A stretch of DNA of 32,788 bases from an uncultured Monoglobus sp. (GTDB lineage: Bacteria; Bacillota; Clostridia; Monoglobales; Monoglobaceae), in the NCBI GenBank assembly GCA_947624495.1, contig CANQKP010000007.1, positions 1 through 32,788 of the forward strand, in the 5' to 3' direction. The translations under genes were made by a program, and so were the position numbers. Below, piece after piece: positions 6,012 to 13,743 of the stretch. The notes beneath the pieces were generated by a model. That model was not told where the DNA came from and ran no database searches. It worked only from the letters and a program-made list of their open reading frames with translations. The first letter of the stretch is position 1. Each line of letters opens with the position of its first letter.

Positions 6012-7037
6012 ATGAAAGACCGATTAAACAGCATAAAAGCTGCCGCCGAGAGCGAGCTTAAAGACGCAGACAGCTTAAGCGCTCTGGAAACGCTGCGCGT
6101 GAAGTTCCTCGGCAAGAAGGGCGAGCTGACCGCAGTGATGAAGGGCATGGGCGGACTTTCCAAGGAGGAGCGTCCGGTTATCGGACAGCTTGCCAATCAG
6201 GTGCGCGGCTATATCGAAAGCGCTCTTGAGGAAAAGAAGGCGGCGCTGACCGAGAAAGCGAAGGAGCTTAAGCTTAAAGCCGAAACTGTTGACGTGGCTC
6301 TGCCCGGCAAAGTCCCGGCAAGCGGCGGCAAGCACCCGCTTAACACCGTGCTTGACGATTTGCAGGACATTTTTATCGGCATGGGCTTTTCGATCGTCGA
6401 GGGCCCAGAAGTCGAGCTTGACTATTATAACTTCGAGGCGCTGAACCTGCCGCCCGACCACCCCGCGAGAGACACGCAGGACACCTTTTATATCAGCGAC
6501 AATGTGCTGCTGCGCACACAGACGTCGCCGGTCCAGGTACGCGTTATGGAAAAACAAAAACCGCCTATACGCATAATTTCGCCCGGCAGGGTCTACAGAA
6601 GCGACGCGGTCGACGCGACGCACTCGCCGGTTTTCCACCAGGTCGAGGGACTTGTTATCGACAAGGGCATTACTATGGCAGACCTTAAGGGAACGCTTGA
6701 GGTGTTCGTAAAGAAGCTTTATGGAGACGACACGAGGCTGCGCTTCCGCCCACACCACTTTCCGTTCACCGAACCCAGCGCCGAAGTCGACATATCATGC
6801 TTCAACTGCAAGGGCAAGGGCTGCAATATATGCAAGGGTGAAGGCTGGATCGAGATCCTCGGCTGCGGAATGGTTCACCCCAAGGTGCTGCGCAACTGCG
6901 GCATTGACCCCGACGAGTATTCCGGCTTCGCGTTCGGCATGGGTCTTGAGCGCGTGACAATGTTCCGCTACGGAATTAAGGATCTGCGTCTGTTTTATGA
7001 GAACGACCTTCAGTTCTTAAAGCAGTTCAAGGTATAA
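6012..7037 (+). CDS. pheS: Phenylalanine-tRNA ligase alpha subunit
   Basis: A 341-residue catalytic subunit of the heterotetrameric enzyme that charges tRNA-Phe. The first 80 residues form the coiled-coil arm that binds t[22 protein letters not shown] opens the class II core, motif 2 is in [20 protein letters not shown], and motif 3 is [17 protein letters not shown]. Four cysteines in [14 protein letters not shown] form the Zn-type insertion seen in many clostridial PheS, followed by [13 protein letters not shown]. The length is normal. A GGGAGG site precedes the ATG. It is followed by pheT, but 217 bases away instead of directly adjacent, because a decayed kinase gene lies between them. Confidence 0.98.
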   Translation: MKDRLNSIKAAAESELKDADSLSALETLRVKFLGKKGELTAVMKGMGGLSKEERPVIGQLANQVRGYIESALEEKKAALTEKAKELKLKAETVDVALPGKVPASGGKHPLNTVLDDLQDIFIGMGFSIVEGPEVELDYYNFEALNLPPDHPARDTQDTFYISDNVLLRTQTSPVQVRVMEKQKPPIRIISPGRVYRSDAVDATHSPVFHQVEGLVIDKGITMADLKGTLEVFVKKLYGDDTRLRFRPHHFPFTEPSAEVDISCFNCKGKGCNICKGEGWIEILGCGMVHPKVLRNCGIDPDEYSGFAFGMGLERVTMFRYGIKDLRLFYENDLQFLKQFKV

Positions 7038-7043
7038 AAATAT

Positions 7044-7222
7044 ATGAACAGGGTAATGATAATCGGATTTTCCGGTTCGGGTAAGTCCACGCCGGCGCGG
7101 CAGATAGCCGAAAAAATCGGAAAAAATTCCAAGTCGTTATCCGCGATGCAAAAAATTCCGGAAAACGAGCGGAAACACTAAAGCGACCCTGTGAAGTGAA
7201 AGATTTTTTGAATAATCTTTAA
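7044..7222 (+). pseudogene. Decayed P-loop kinase gene between pheS and pheT
   Basis: An ATG at 7044, six bases after the pheS stop, opens a frame reading MNRVMIIGFSGSGKST then ARQIAEKIGKN. The Walker A motif GFSGSGKST is typical of small adenylate-kinase-like (topology modulation/FlaR-type) proteins. That frame stops at 7181 after 45 codons. A different frame in the second half reads VIRDAKNSGKRAETLKRP and CEVKDFLNNL up to a TAA at 7220-7222, which resembles the usual C-terminus of this family (KxPxEVxxFLxxL). So the two ends survive, out of frame, with the middle of about 120 codons gone. No ribosome site precedes the ATG. The family is assigned from the ends only. Confidence 0.7.
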
Positions 7223-7254
7223 AACCAAGGCATATAACAGTAGGAGGAATATAT

Positions 7255-9588
7255 ATGAACTTACCACTTTCATGGCTCAAGGACTACATGAACACCGACG
7301 GCATTTCCGAAAAGGAATACGCGGACAGGCTCACGATGAGCGGCTCTATCGTCGAGGGGATAGAAAACCTCGGCAAGGAGTTTAAAAATGTGGTCGTGGG
7401 CAGAATAACAAAGATAGAGAAGCATCCCGACGCTGACAAGCTGGTTATTTGCCAGGTCGACGTGGGCGGCGAGGAGATACAGATCGTGACCGGAGCGCCA
7501 AACGTGTTTGAGGGCGCGGTGGTACCCGTGGCAAAGCATAAAAGCACCCTGCCCGGCGGCGTGAAGATCACCAAGGGCAAGCTGCGCGGCGTTATGAGCT
7601 ACGGAATGATGTGTTCCACCGACGAGCTTGGAATTTCCAAGGAGCGCGCCACGGGAATACTCATTCTGCCCGACGACACCCCGATAGGCGAGGACATCAC
7701 ACACACCCTGGGTCTTGACGAGAGCGTGGCGGAATTTGAGATCACCTCGAACCGTCCGGACTGCATGAGCATAATCGGTCTTGCGCGCGAGACGGCGGCG
7801 ACATTTGACAGAGATTTTAAGATACCCGAAATAAAGCCCACAGGCAACGACGAGGACGTAAACGACTACGCGGCTGTCGAGATAACCGACAGCAATCTGT
7901 GCTCAAGATTTACGGCGAGAGCGGTAAAGAACGTTAAAATCGGACCCTCGCCCAAGTGGATGCAGAACCGGCTGACAGCCTGCGGACTCCGCGCGATCAA
8001 CAACGTGGTCGACATCACGAACTACATCATGCTTGAATACGGTCAGCCGATGCACGCGTATGACCTTGACCATGTTGAGGGCAGAAAGATAATCGTGCGC
8101 GCGGCAGGCGAGGGTGAAATGCTTGAAACACTCGATGACAAGCCAAGATCGCTTAAGTCCGAAATGATAGCGATCTCGGACGAGAAGCGCGCTATCGGCG
8201 TTGCGGGAGTTATGGGCGGCGCCAACTCGGAGGTGACGGACGACACCGTGACCGTCCTGTTTGAAAGCGCCTGCTTCAATCCCGTGCTGGTCCGCCGCGG
8301 TGCAAAAGCGCTGGGCATGAGGACCGACGCGTCCGCGCTTTTCGAGAAGGCTATCAACCGCGCTTGCGAGCTGCTTGAGGAAATGGGCGGCGGCGAGGTT
8401 ATCGGCGGCGAGGTTATCGGCGGCGTTATCGACGTTTATCCCGTTCCGAAGCGGAACACCGTACTCCCGTTTGAGCCTGAAAAGATAAACAAATTCTTAG
8501 GCACCGACATTCCGGAGAGCGATATGGTCGACTACCTTTCGCGCCTTGAATTTAAAGTTGAGGACGGCAAAGTTATCGTTCCCACCTTCCGCGGCGACAT
8601 AGAGAGCATGGCGGACATCTCGGAGGAAGTGGCAAGACTCTACGGCTACGACAACCTGCCGGTCACCATGATGCAGGGCAGAGTTGTTGTGGGCGGCAAG
8701 ACCTTTAAGCAAAAAATGATCGACAGCATAAGAAACACATTGACGGCTTACGGTCTTTACGAGACCATGACATATTCCTTCATTGACCCCAAGGAATACG
8801 CACAGACACGCGTGCCTATGGACGACGCGATCAGGATCATCAACCCGCTCGGCGAGGAAAACAGCGTTATGCGGACCTCGATGCTCTCATCGATAATCAA
8901 GACGCTTAAGATAAACTATAACCGCAGAGCGGAATTCGCAAAGATATTCGAGCTGGGAATGATTTATAAGCCGGTAGGCGAGACGCTGCCCGACGAGCGG
9001 CAGATCATCGCCATAGGTATGTACGGCAGGACCGACTTCTTTGAACTCAAGGGCATAGTTCAGGGTCTGCTGACCAGGTTGGGCGTCTCCGGCGCGGCAT
9101 TTGAGACCGAGACTGAAAACAAGTCGTATCATCCGGGCAGATGCGCCAAGGTCACTGCCGGCGGCAAGACGCTCGGATATTTAGGTCAGCTCCACCCGGC
9201 AGTGGCGGATAATTTTAAACTGGACACCGAGGTTTACGCGGCTGAACTTGACCTTTGCACCGTGCTTGAGCTTGCGACATTTGACAGGACCTACAAACCG
9301 ATGCCAAAGTTCCCCGCGTCCGGACGCGACATCGCGCTGGTTGTGGATAAGAACGTCAGCGTCGGCGAGATTGAGAAAATTATACACAGCGCGAGTACCG
9401 AGATTTTGGAGAGCGTAAAGCTGTTTGACGTATACGAGGGCGAACAGGTAGGTGAAAACAAGAAGAGCGTGGCGTACTCTCTGACCTTCCGCGCCGCTGA
9501 CAGGACCCTGACCGACGATGAGGTGAGCGGTCTGACCGAAAAAATTTTGGCGGCTTTAAAATCGGGAATAAACGCTGAACTCAGATAA
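7255..9588 (+). CDS. pheT: Phenylalanine-tRNA ligase beta subunit with a local gap and duplication
   Basis: A 777-residue partner of PheS that carries the editing site. Domains seen in order are an N-terminal tRNA-binding OB fold (about 40-150, VVVGRITKIEKHPDADKLVI), the B3/B4 editing region (about 210-380), the B5 domain (about 400-470), the catalytic-like core (MTYSFIDPKEYA, NPLGEENSVMRTSM) and the C-terminal anticodon-binding fold (KFPASGRDIALVVD, TLTDDEV). A TAGGAGGAA ribosome site fixes the start. Near residues 361-370 the usual (S/T)(R/H)(F/Y)E(K/R)G-V/L-D-P segment is missing: ALFEK is joined directly to AINRACEL, a gap of nine residues against E. coli. Shortly after, a 15-base direct duplication (8389-8403 and 8404-8418) repeats the residues GGEVI. 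The frame is otherwise intact, so the protein should still be made. Confidence 0.96.
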   Translation: MNLPLSWLKDYMNTDGISEKEYADRLTMSGSIVEGIENLGKEFKNVVVGRITKIEKHPDADKLVICQVDVGGEEIQIVTGAPNVFEGAVVPVAKHKSTLPGGVKITKGKLRGVMSYGMMCSTDELGISKERATGILILPDDTPIGEDITHTLGLDESVAEFEITSNRPDCMSIIGLARETAATFDRDFKIPEIKPTGNDEDVNDYAAVEITDSNLCSRFTARAVKNVKIGPSPKWMQNRLTACGLRAINNVVDITNYIMLEYGQPMHAYDLDHVEGRKIIVRAAGEGEMLETLDDKPRSLKSEMIAISDEKRAIGVAGVMGGANSEVTDDTVTVLFESACFNPVLVRRGAKALGMRTDASALFEKAINRACELLEEMGGGEVIGGEVIGGVIDVYPVPKRNTVLPFEPEKINKFLGTDIPESDMVDYLSRLEFKVEDGKVIVPTFRGDIESMADISEEVARLYGYDNLPVTMMQGRVVVGGKTFKQKMIDSIRNTLTAYGLYETMTYSFIDPKEYAQTRVPMDDAIRIINPLGEENSVMRTSMLSSIIKTLKINYNRRAEFAKIFELGMIYKPVGETLPDERQIIAIGMYGRTDFFELKGIVQGLLTRLGVSGAAFETETENKSYHPGRCAKVTAGGKTLGYLGQLHPAVADNFKLDTEVYAAELDLCTVLELATFDRTYKPMPKFPASGRDIALVVDKNVSVGEIEKIIHSASTEILESVKLFDVYEGEQVGENKKSVAYSLTFRAADRTLTDDEVSGLTEKILAALKSGINAELR

Positions 9589-9603
9589 AGGATGGTGTTT
9601 TAA

Positions 9604-9852
9604 ATGGAAAATCAGGAAACGATGAAATTTGAGGTCGGGGCAGATCGCCCAAATCCAAAATTTATCATTATGTCGGTTTACGAGGCGCTGAGCGAAAAGG
9701 GCTACAACCCCATAAACCAAATCGTCGGCTACATCTTGTCGGGCGACCCGTCATACATCACATCTTATAACGGGGCAAGAAGCCTGATCCGCAAACTGGA
9801 GCGCGACGAGATCCTTGACGAGCTTGTCTCGTCATATGTGAACAATAAATAA
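9604..9852 (+). CDS. ireB: IreB-family regulatory phosphoprotein (UPF0297)
   Basis: An 82-residue protein with the family core [20 protein letters not shown] followed by [20 protein letters not shown]. In Enterococcus IreB is phosphorylated by the Ser/Thr kinase IreK and lowers intrinsic cephalosporin resistance. It is usually found with alaS and ruvX (yrrK). Here it stands alone, 15 bases after pheT and ahead of a strong terminator, so it is the last gene of the pheS operon. The ribosome site AAAGGATGG is 8 bases before the ATG. The N-terminal phosphoacceptor threonine region (ETMKF) is present. The assignment is secure from the conserved core; the role in this organism is by family only. 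Confidence 0.93.
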   Translation: MENQETMKFEVGADRPNPKFIIMSVYEALSEKGYNPINQIVGYILSGDPSYITSYNGARSLIRKLERDEILDELVSSYVNNK

Positions 9853-9858
9853 AAAAAC

Positions 9859-9894
9859 AGTGTACCGGTCAACAAATTGACCGGTACACTTTTT
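9859..9894 (+). terminator. Rho-independent terminator after ireB
   Basis: AGTGTACCGGTCAA and TTGACCGGTACACT form a perfect 14-bp stem with the loop CAAA, followed by TTTTTG. It closes the pheS-pheT-ireB unit seven bases after the ireB stop codon. Confidence 0.93.
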
Positions 9895-9901
9895 GTGTTT
9901 T

Positions 9902-9910
9902 TGATATAAT
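9902..9910 (+). promoter_or_regulatory. Possible extended -10 promoter for gyrA
   Basis: TGATATAAT (extended -10, TG-N-TATAAT) lies 150 bases before gyrA, directly after the ireB terminator. No good -35 is present at the right distance, so this is tentative. Confidence 0.4.
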
Positions 9911-10060
9911 TTCGCTCATCGTGCAAATTTGAGTAAATTTTTTGACTTTTAAAAGGGTTTTGAGATTTTTTGTTTAATATTATAAATAGCGGAAAATATT
10001 GAATTCGCTCTGTAGGCATAATTTTAAGCCTTATACATTATATGCAAAGGAGATAACCAA

Positions 10061-12535
10061 ATGGCATCAAAAGGCAAAGAGACACAGCCGCTTTTTGACC
10101 CCTCGAAGCTCAACATCATCCCGGTGGATCTTGACAGCGAGATGAGGAAGTCCTACATCGACTACTCCATGTCGGTTATCGTCGGACGCGCTCTGCCCGA
10201 CGTGAGGGACGGTCTTAAGCCTGTTCACAGAAGAATACTTTACGCTATGTACGAGGACAGTATCACTCCGGACAAGCCCTACAAAAAGTGCGCTACCACA
10301 GTCGGCAACGTGCTTGGTCGGTACCATCCGCACGGCGACGCGTCGGTATATGACGCGATGGTCCGTATGGCGCAGGACTTTTCGATGCGCTATCCCACGG
10401 TGGACGGTCACGGAAACTTCGGTTCGGTGGACGGCGACCCGCCCGCGGCTTACAGATATACCGAGTCGCGTATGTCCAAACTCTCGCTCAGTATGCTGAC
10501 CGACATCGACAAAGAGACCGTTGACTTTATGCCTAACTTTGACGAGAGCCGGGACGAGCCTGTCGTGCTGCCCTCGCGCTTTCCTCATCTTTTGGTAAAC
10601 GGCTCGGACGGCATTGCGGTAGGTATGGCGACAAAGATCCCGCCCCACAACTTGGGTGAGGTCATTGACGGCGTTATTGCGGTGATCGACAATCCCGACA
10701 TCACTCTTGACGAGCTTATGGAGTATATTCCCGGTCCCGACTTCCCCACCGGCGCTCAGATCATGGGCACAAGCGGCATACGCGCGGCTTACGCGACCGG
10801 AAGAGGCAAACTTAAGATCCGCGCCAAGACCGAGATACAGTCCTGGAAGGAAAACCGCGAGCGCATTGTTATAACCGAGATACCGTACATGGTCAACAAG
10901 GCGCGGCTTATTGAAAAAATCGCGGATCTGGTTCACGAAAAGCGCGTCGAAGGGATTTCCGACCTGCGTGACGAGTCGGACAGAGACGGTCTTAGAATTG
11001 TTATCGAGCTTAAGCGCGACGCACCTGCTCAGATCGTGCTTAATCAGCTGTTTAAATACACTCAGCTTGAGGACACATTCAGCGTCATCATGCTGGCGCT
11101 GGTCAACAGGACCTCGCCGAAGGTGCTGTCGCTTAAAGAAATACTGGTACACTACATCAACTTCCAGAAGGACGTTATTATCCGCCGCACCCGTTTCGAC
11201 AAGAAGAAAGCCGAGGCGCGGGCTCACGTGCTTCAGGGTCTTAACAAGGCTCTTGATAATATTGACGAGGTTATCAGCATAATCAGAAACAGCTATAACG
11301 ACGCGAAGCAGCGGCTTATCGACCGGTTCGAATTTTCGGATATTCAGGCGCAGGCGATACTTGATATGCGTCTTGCGCGTCTTGCGGGAATGGAACGGGA
11401 AAAAATCGAAAACGAGCTTAAGGAAGTCACGGCTCTTATCGAGCATTTGACCGAGATACTCGGCAGCGAGCAAATGGTCCTTGACATCGTCAAGGAGGAG
11501 ATCACCGAGATAAAGAACAAGTTCGCGGACGAGCGGCGCACATCTATTGAGCCGGTTGCCGACGACATTGATATCGAGGATCTTATCGAGGAAGAGGACA
11601 ATGTTATCACCATGACTCACCAGGGCTACATCAAGCGTCTGCCCACAGACACATACAAGAGCCAGCACAGAGGCGGCAAAGGCATTATCGGAATGCAGAC
11701 GAAGGAAGAGGATTTCGTTTCCACAATGTTTATATCCTCGACCCACTCCTACATTATGTTCTTTACCAATACCGGAAGAATGTTCAGGATAAAGGCGTAC
11801 AGGATACCCGAAGCGGGCAGGCAGGCGAAAGGAACGCCTATCGTTAATCTGCTGGAGCTTCAGCCGGGCGAGAGCATATCGGCAATGATACCCATACGCG
11901 AATACACTCCCGGTCAGTACCTGACAATGTGTACCAAGCACGGAATTATCAAAAAGACCGATATTATGGAGTACCAAAACGCGCCCAGGGGCGGCAAGCT
12001 CGCCATAAAGCTTATGGACGGCGACGAACTCCTCAGAGTCAAACTCACCGACGGCAAAACCGACCTCTTTATCGGCACCCACATGGGCAAAATGATACGC
12101 TTTAACGAGAAGGACGTTCGCGAGCTGGGCAGAGTTTCGCAGGGAGTCCGCGCTATCAAGCTGGATGACGGCGACTATGTTGTCGGTATGAGCATTTACC
12201 GAGAAGGCGCAAAGATGCTGGTCGTTTCCGAAAACGGTTACGGCAAAAAGACTGAGTTCTCGGAATACAAGGTCCAGGCAAGAGGCGGCAAGGGCTGCTC
12301 CACATACAAAATTTCGCCAGCCACCGGCAGCATTGCCGGCATAAAGGCGGTCACGCCGAATGATGATGTGGTCATGGTAACATCCGAAGGCGTTATAATC
12401 AGAATAAACTCCGAGGATATAAGCACATACGGCAGAGTAACGCGCGGCGTTAAGCTGATGCGGCTCGGCGAGGGCGTGAAAATAACCTCGGTTGCACGTA
12501 TCGAAAAAGACGCTGACGATCAAAGCGACGAATAA
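10061..12535 (+). CDS. gyrA: DNA gyrase subunit A
   Basis: An 824-residue type II topoisomerase breakage-reunion subunit that introduces negative supercoils with GyrB. The winged-helix core has [20 protein letters not shown] and the catalytic Tyr133 in AAYRYTE. The C-terminal pinwheel begins near residue 510 and carries the GyrA box variant QHRGGKG, which separates it from ParC. In the quinolone region the order is [10 protein letters not shown]: residue 94 is Ala and 95 is Ser, whereas E. coli has Ser83-Ala84; the acidic Asp98 (E. coli Asp87) is kept. An AAAGGAGATAA ribosome site precedes the ATG. No gyrB is adjacent. The lipoprotein gene follows after 16 bases and is probably co-transcribed. 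Confidence 0.97.
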   Translation: MASKGKETQPLFDPSKLNIIPVDLDSEMRKSYIDYSMSVIVGRALPDVRDGLKPVHRRILYAMYEDSITPDKPYKKCATTVGNVLGRYHPHGDASVYDAMVRMAQDFSMRYPTVDGHGNFGSVDGDPPAAYRYTESRMSKLSLSMLTDIDKETVDFMPNFDESRDEPVVLPSRFPHLLVNGSDGIAVGMATKIPPHNLGEVIDGVIAVIDNPDITLDELMEYIPGPDFPTGAQIMGTSGIRAAYATGRGKLKIRAKTEIQSWKENRERIVITEIPYMVNKARLIEKIADLVHEKRVEGISDLRDESDRDGLRIVIELKRDAPAQIVLNQLFKYTQLEDTFSVIMLALVNRTSPKVLSLKEILVHYINFQKDVIIRRTRFDKKKAEARAHVLQGLNKALDNIDEVISIIRNSYNDAKQRLIDRFEFSDIQAQAILDMRLARLAGMEREKIENELKEVTALIEHLTEILGSEQMVLDIVKEEITEIKNKFADERRTSIEPVADDIDIEDLIEEEDNVITMTHQGYIKRLPTDTYKSQHRGGKGIIGMQTKEEDFVSTMFISSTHSYIMFFTNTGRMFRIKAYRIPEAGRQAKGTPIVNLLELQPGESISAMIPIREYTPGQYLTMCTKHGIIKKTDIMEYQNAPRGGKLAIKLMDGDELLRVKLTDGKTDLFIGTHMGKMIRFNEKDVRELGRVSQGVRAIKLDDGDYVVGMSIYREGAKMLVVSENGYGKKTEFSEYKVQARGGKGCSTYKISPATGSIAGIKAVTPNDDVVMVTSEGVIIRINSEDISTYGRVTRGVKLMRLGEGVKITSVARIEKDADDQSDE

Positions 12536-12551
12536 TCAACGGGAGGTTGTT

Positions 12552-13232
12552 ATGAAAAAAGGATTAATTTTTAAGACCGGCGCGCTTTTGACCGCGCTGC
12601 TCATGAGCGTGTCGGTGTTCGCATCCTGCGGCAGGGACAGGAATTCGGCGGAGCCTTCCGCCGAGGCGTCCTCCTCCGCTAAAGAAGGCGGCGAGACCAC
12701 GGTTTCGCACTTTAACGCAGAAAACGCGGACGCGGCACATTCTCCGTCAGCGCACACGCAGCCGCCCGCTCCCGAAAACCCCGGCAGTGCGGACAGCGCA
12801 AAAAGCACGCAGTCATCGCCCGACGAAAAGACCGAACAGTCGAAAAACGGCATGATTTTAAGCGATGCGGAATCGTTTTTCGGAGCAGGGATGTATGACG
12901 ACGCACGCGAAATGCTGGCTTCGGTCGACACAGGCAGTCTGTCCGACGCGGAGATCGTGAGATACATTGACCTTAAGCAAAAGCTTGACAAGGCGGATAC
13001 TTCCGAAAGCTCCGATTTTACCCCGCAGGAAGCGATAAAAATCGTTGAGGATATGTACGGAGTTGATTTGGGCGACAACACGGACGGTCTTGCACTTCAG
13101 ACCGACAGCGCCGGAGAGCAGTATTACCAGATACAGGTCCGGCTTGATAACGAGAACCGCATAGTCACCGTGAATATTTACAAAAACGGTTTGGTTTCCG
13201 AAATCAGCAACGAAGTTATATCATATGGATAA
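12552..13232 (+). CDS. Lipoprotein of unknown function
   Basis: A 226-residue protein with a lipoprotein signal: MKKGLIFKTG basic start, hydrophobic ALLTALLMSVSV, and the lipobox-like FASC with Cys26. The longer frame from 12492 overlaps gyrA and has no ribosome site; GGGAGG at 12541-12546 fixes the ATG at 12552. After the Cys comes a low-complexity Ser/Ala/Glu/Pro linker (to about residue 100), then a folded part with an alpha-helical stretch (SDAESFFGAGMYDDAREMLA) resembling a tetratricopeptide-like hairpin, then QEAIKIVEDMYGVDL and a strand-rich end (YYQIQVRLDNENRIVTVNIY) similar in outline to PepSY-type ends. I do not recognise the family. Its last codons and terminator stem are duplicated at 15523-15570. 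Confidence 0.75.
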   Translation: MKKGLIFKTGALLTALLMSVSVFASCGRDRNSAEPSAEASSSAKEGGETTVSHFNAENADAAHSPSAHTQPPAPENPGSADSAKSTQSSPDEKTEQSKNGMILSDAESFFGAGMYDDAREMLASVDTGSLSDAEIVRYIDLKQKLDKADTSESSDFTPQEAIKIVEDMYGVDLGDNTDGLALQTDSAGEQYYQIQVRLDNENRIVTVNIYKNGLVSEISNEVISYG

Positions 13233-13258
13233 GCATAAGGGCGGCGCAATCGCGCCGC
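13211..13258. repeat. 48-bp direct repeat, copy 1 (lipoprotein end plus terminator stem)
   Basis: The sequence from CGAAGTTATATCATATGG through the stem GCGGCGC-AATC-GCGCCGC is identical at 15523-15570. This copy is the original, because it holds the last sense codons and stop of the lipoprotein gene and the functional terminator. Confidence 0.9.
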
Positions 13259-13267
13259 TTTATTTTT
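13241..13267 (+). terminator. Terminator after the lipoprotein gene
   Basis: GCGGCGC and GCGCCGC pair around AATC, followed by TTTATTTTT. It separates the gyrA-lipoprotein unit from the BlaI operon promoter that begins 22 bases later. Confidence 0.9.
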
Positions 13268-13288
13268 TAAATAAATTTTAAAAAAGTC

Positions 13289-13317
13289 TTGACAAATATT
13301 GTCTACAGTGGTAGACT
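13289..13317 (+). promoter_or_regulatory. Promoter of the BlaI / M56-LCP operon
   Basis: TTGACA (13289-13294) is followed after 17 bases by TAGACT (13312-13317). The -10 region and half of the spacer are covered by a BlaI-type dyad, and a second dyad lies over the start region. Confidence 0.8.
13301..13316. promoter_or_regulatory. BlaI-type operator 1
   Basis: GTCTACAGTGGTAGAC has perfect 6-base arms. It resembles the known BlaI/MecI operator core CTACA-N2-TGTAG with one change (GGTAG) and overlaps the -10 box. Confidence 0.8.
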
Positions 13318-13323
13318 ATTAAT

Positions 13324-13339
13324 GACTACAGATGTAGAC
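13324..13339. promoter_or_regulatory. BlaI-type operator 2
   Basis: GACTACAGATGTAGAC contains the perfect core CTACA-GA-TGTAG of BlaI/MecI/CopY operators. It lies 23 bases downstream of operator 1, near the expected transcription start. Confidence 0.85.
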
Positions 13340-13362
13340 CATATGAAACGGAGGTGTTTTTG

Positions 13363-13740
13363 ATGTCGGTTAAAAACATTAATATCGGCGAGGCGGAGCT
13401 TGAGATCATGAAGGTCATATGGTCGGCGGACGAGCCGATCAGCTCTGCCGAAATAGGAAAGGCGGTTGAAGAAAAGGGCTGGAAACGAACGACGATAGCC
13501 ACATTTCTTGCACGGCTCACGGACAAGGGCGCACTAAAAAGCGAGAAGCGCGGCAAGACGCTTTACTACACTCCTCTTATATCGGCGGGCGAATACAAGA
13601 GAGCGCAAGTCCGAAATCTTGTAAAAAACGTGTTTGGCGGTTCCGCAATGGATTTGGCGGCGTCGCTGTTTAAGGACGAGAGCTTCAGCGAGGAGGATAT
13701 CAAGGAACTGGCGGCGATTTTTGAAAACAAGGAGGGATGA
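13363..13740 (+). CDS. BlaI/MecI-family transcriptional repressor
   Basis: A 125-residue repressor. Residues 5-75 form the winged helix (LEIMKVIWSADEPISSAEIG, KRTTIATFLARLTDKGALKS, and the wing EKRGKTLYYTPL). Residues 76-125 form the dimer tail (SFSEEDIKELAAIFEN). The ATG at 13363 is six bases after GGAGGTG; the GTG at 13354 lies inside that ribosome site. Two CTACA-type dyads in its own promoter make autorepression very likely. The downstream gene, three bases away, is an M56 protease. In BlaI the protease-dependent cut is between Asn101 and Phe102; the matching site here is Leu102-Phe103. No beta-lactamase or PBP gene is adjacent, so the regulated function must be the operon itself or genes elsewhere. 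Confidence 0.94.
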   Translation: MSVKNINIGEAELEIMKVIWSADEPISSAEIGKAVEEKGWKRTTIATFLARLTDKGALKSEKRGKTLYYTPLISAGEYKRAQVRNLVKNVFGGSAMDLAASLFKDESFSEEDIKELAAIFENKEG

Positions 13741-13743
13741 GTC

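Noticed and set aside
10067-12523. Very long minus-strand open frame opposite gyrA (818 codons)
   Set aside because: It is the shadow of gyrA codon use; gyrA motifs are unmistakable on the plus strand.
12492-12551. Earlier start for the lipoprotein, overlapping the end of gyrA
   Set aside because: No ribosome site, and it would bury the signal peptide; GGGAGG precedes the ATG at 12552.
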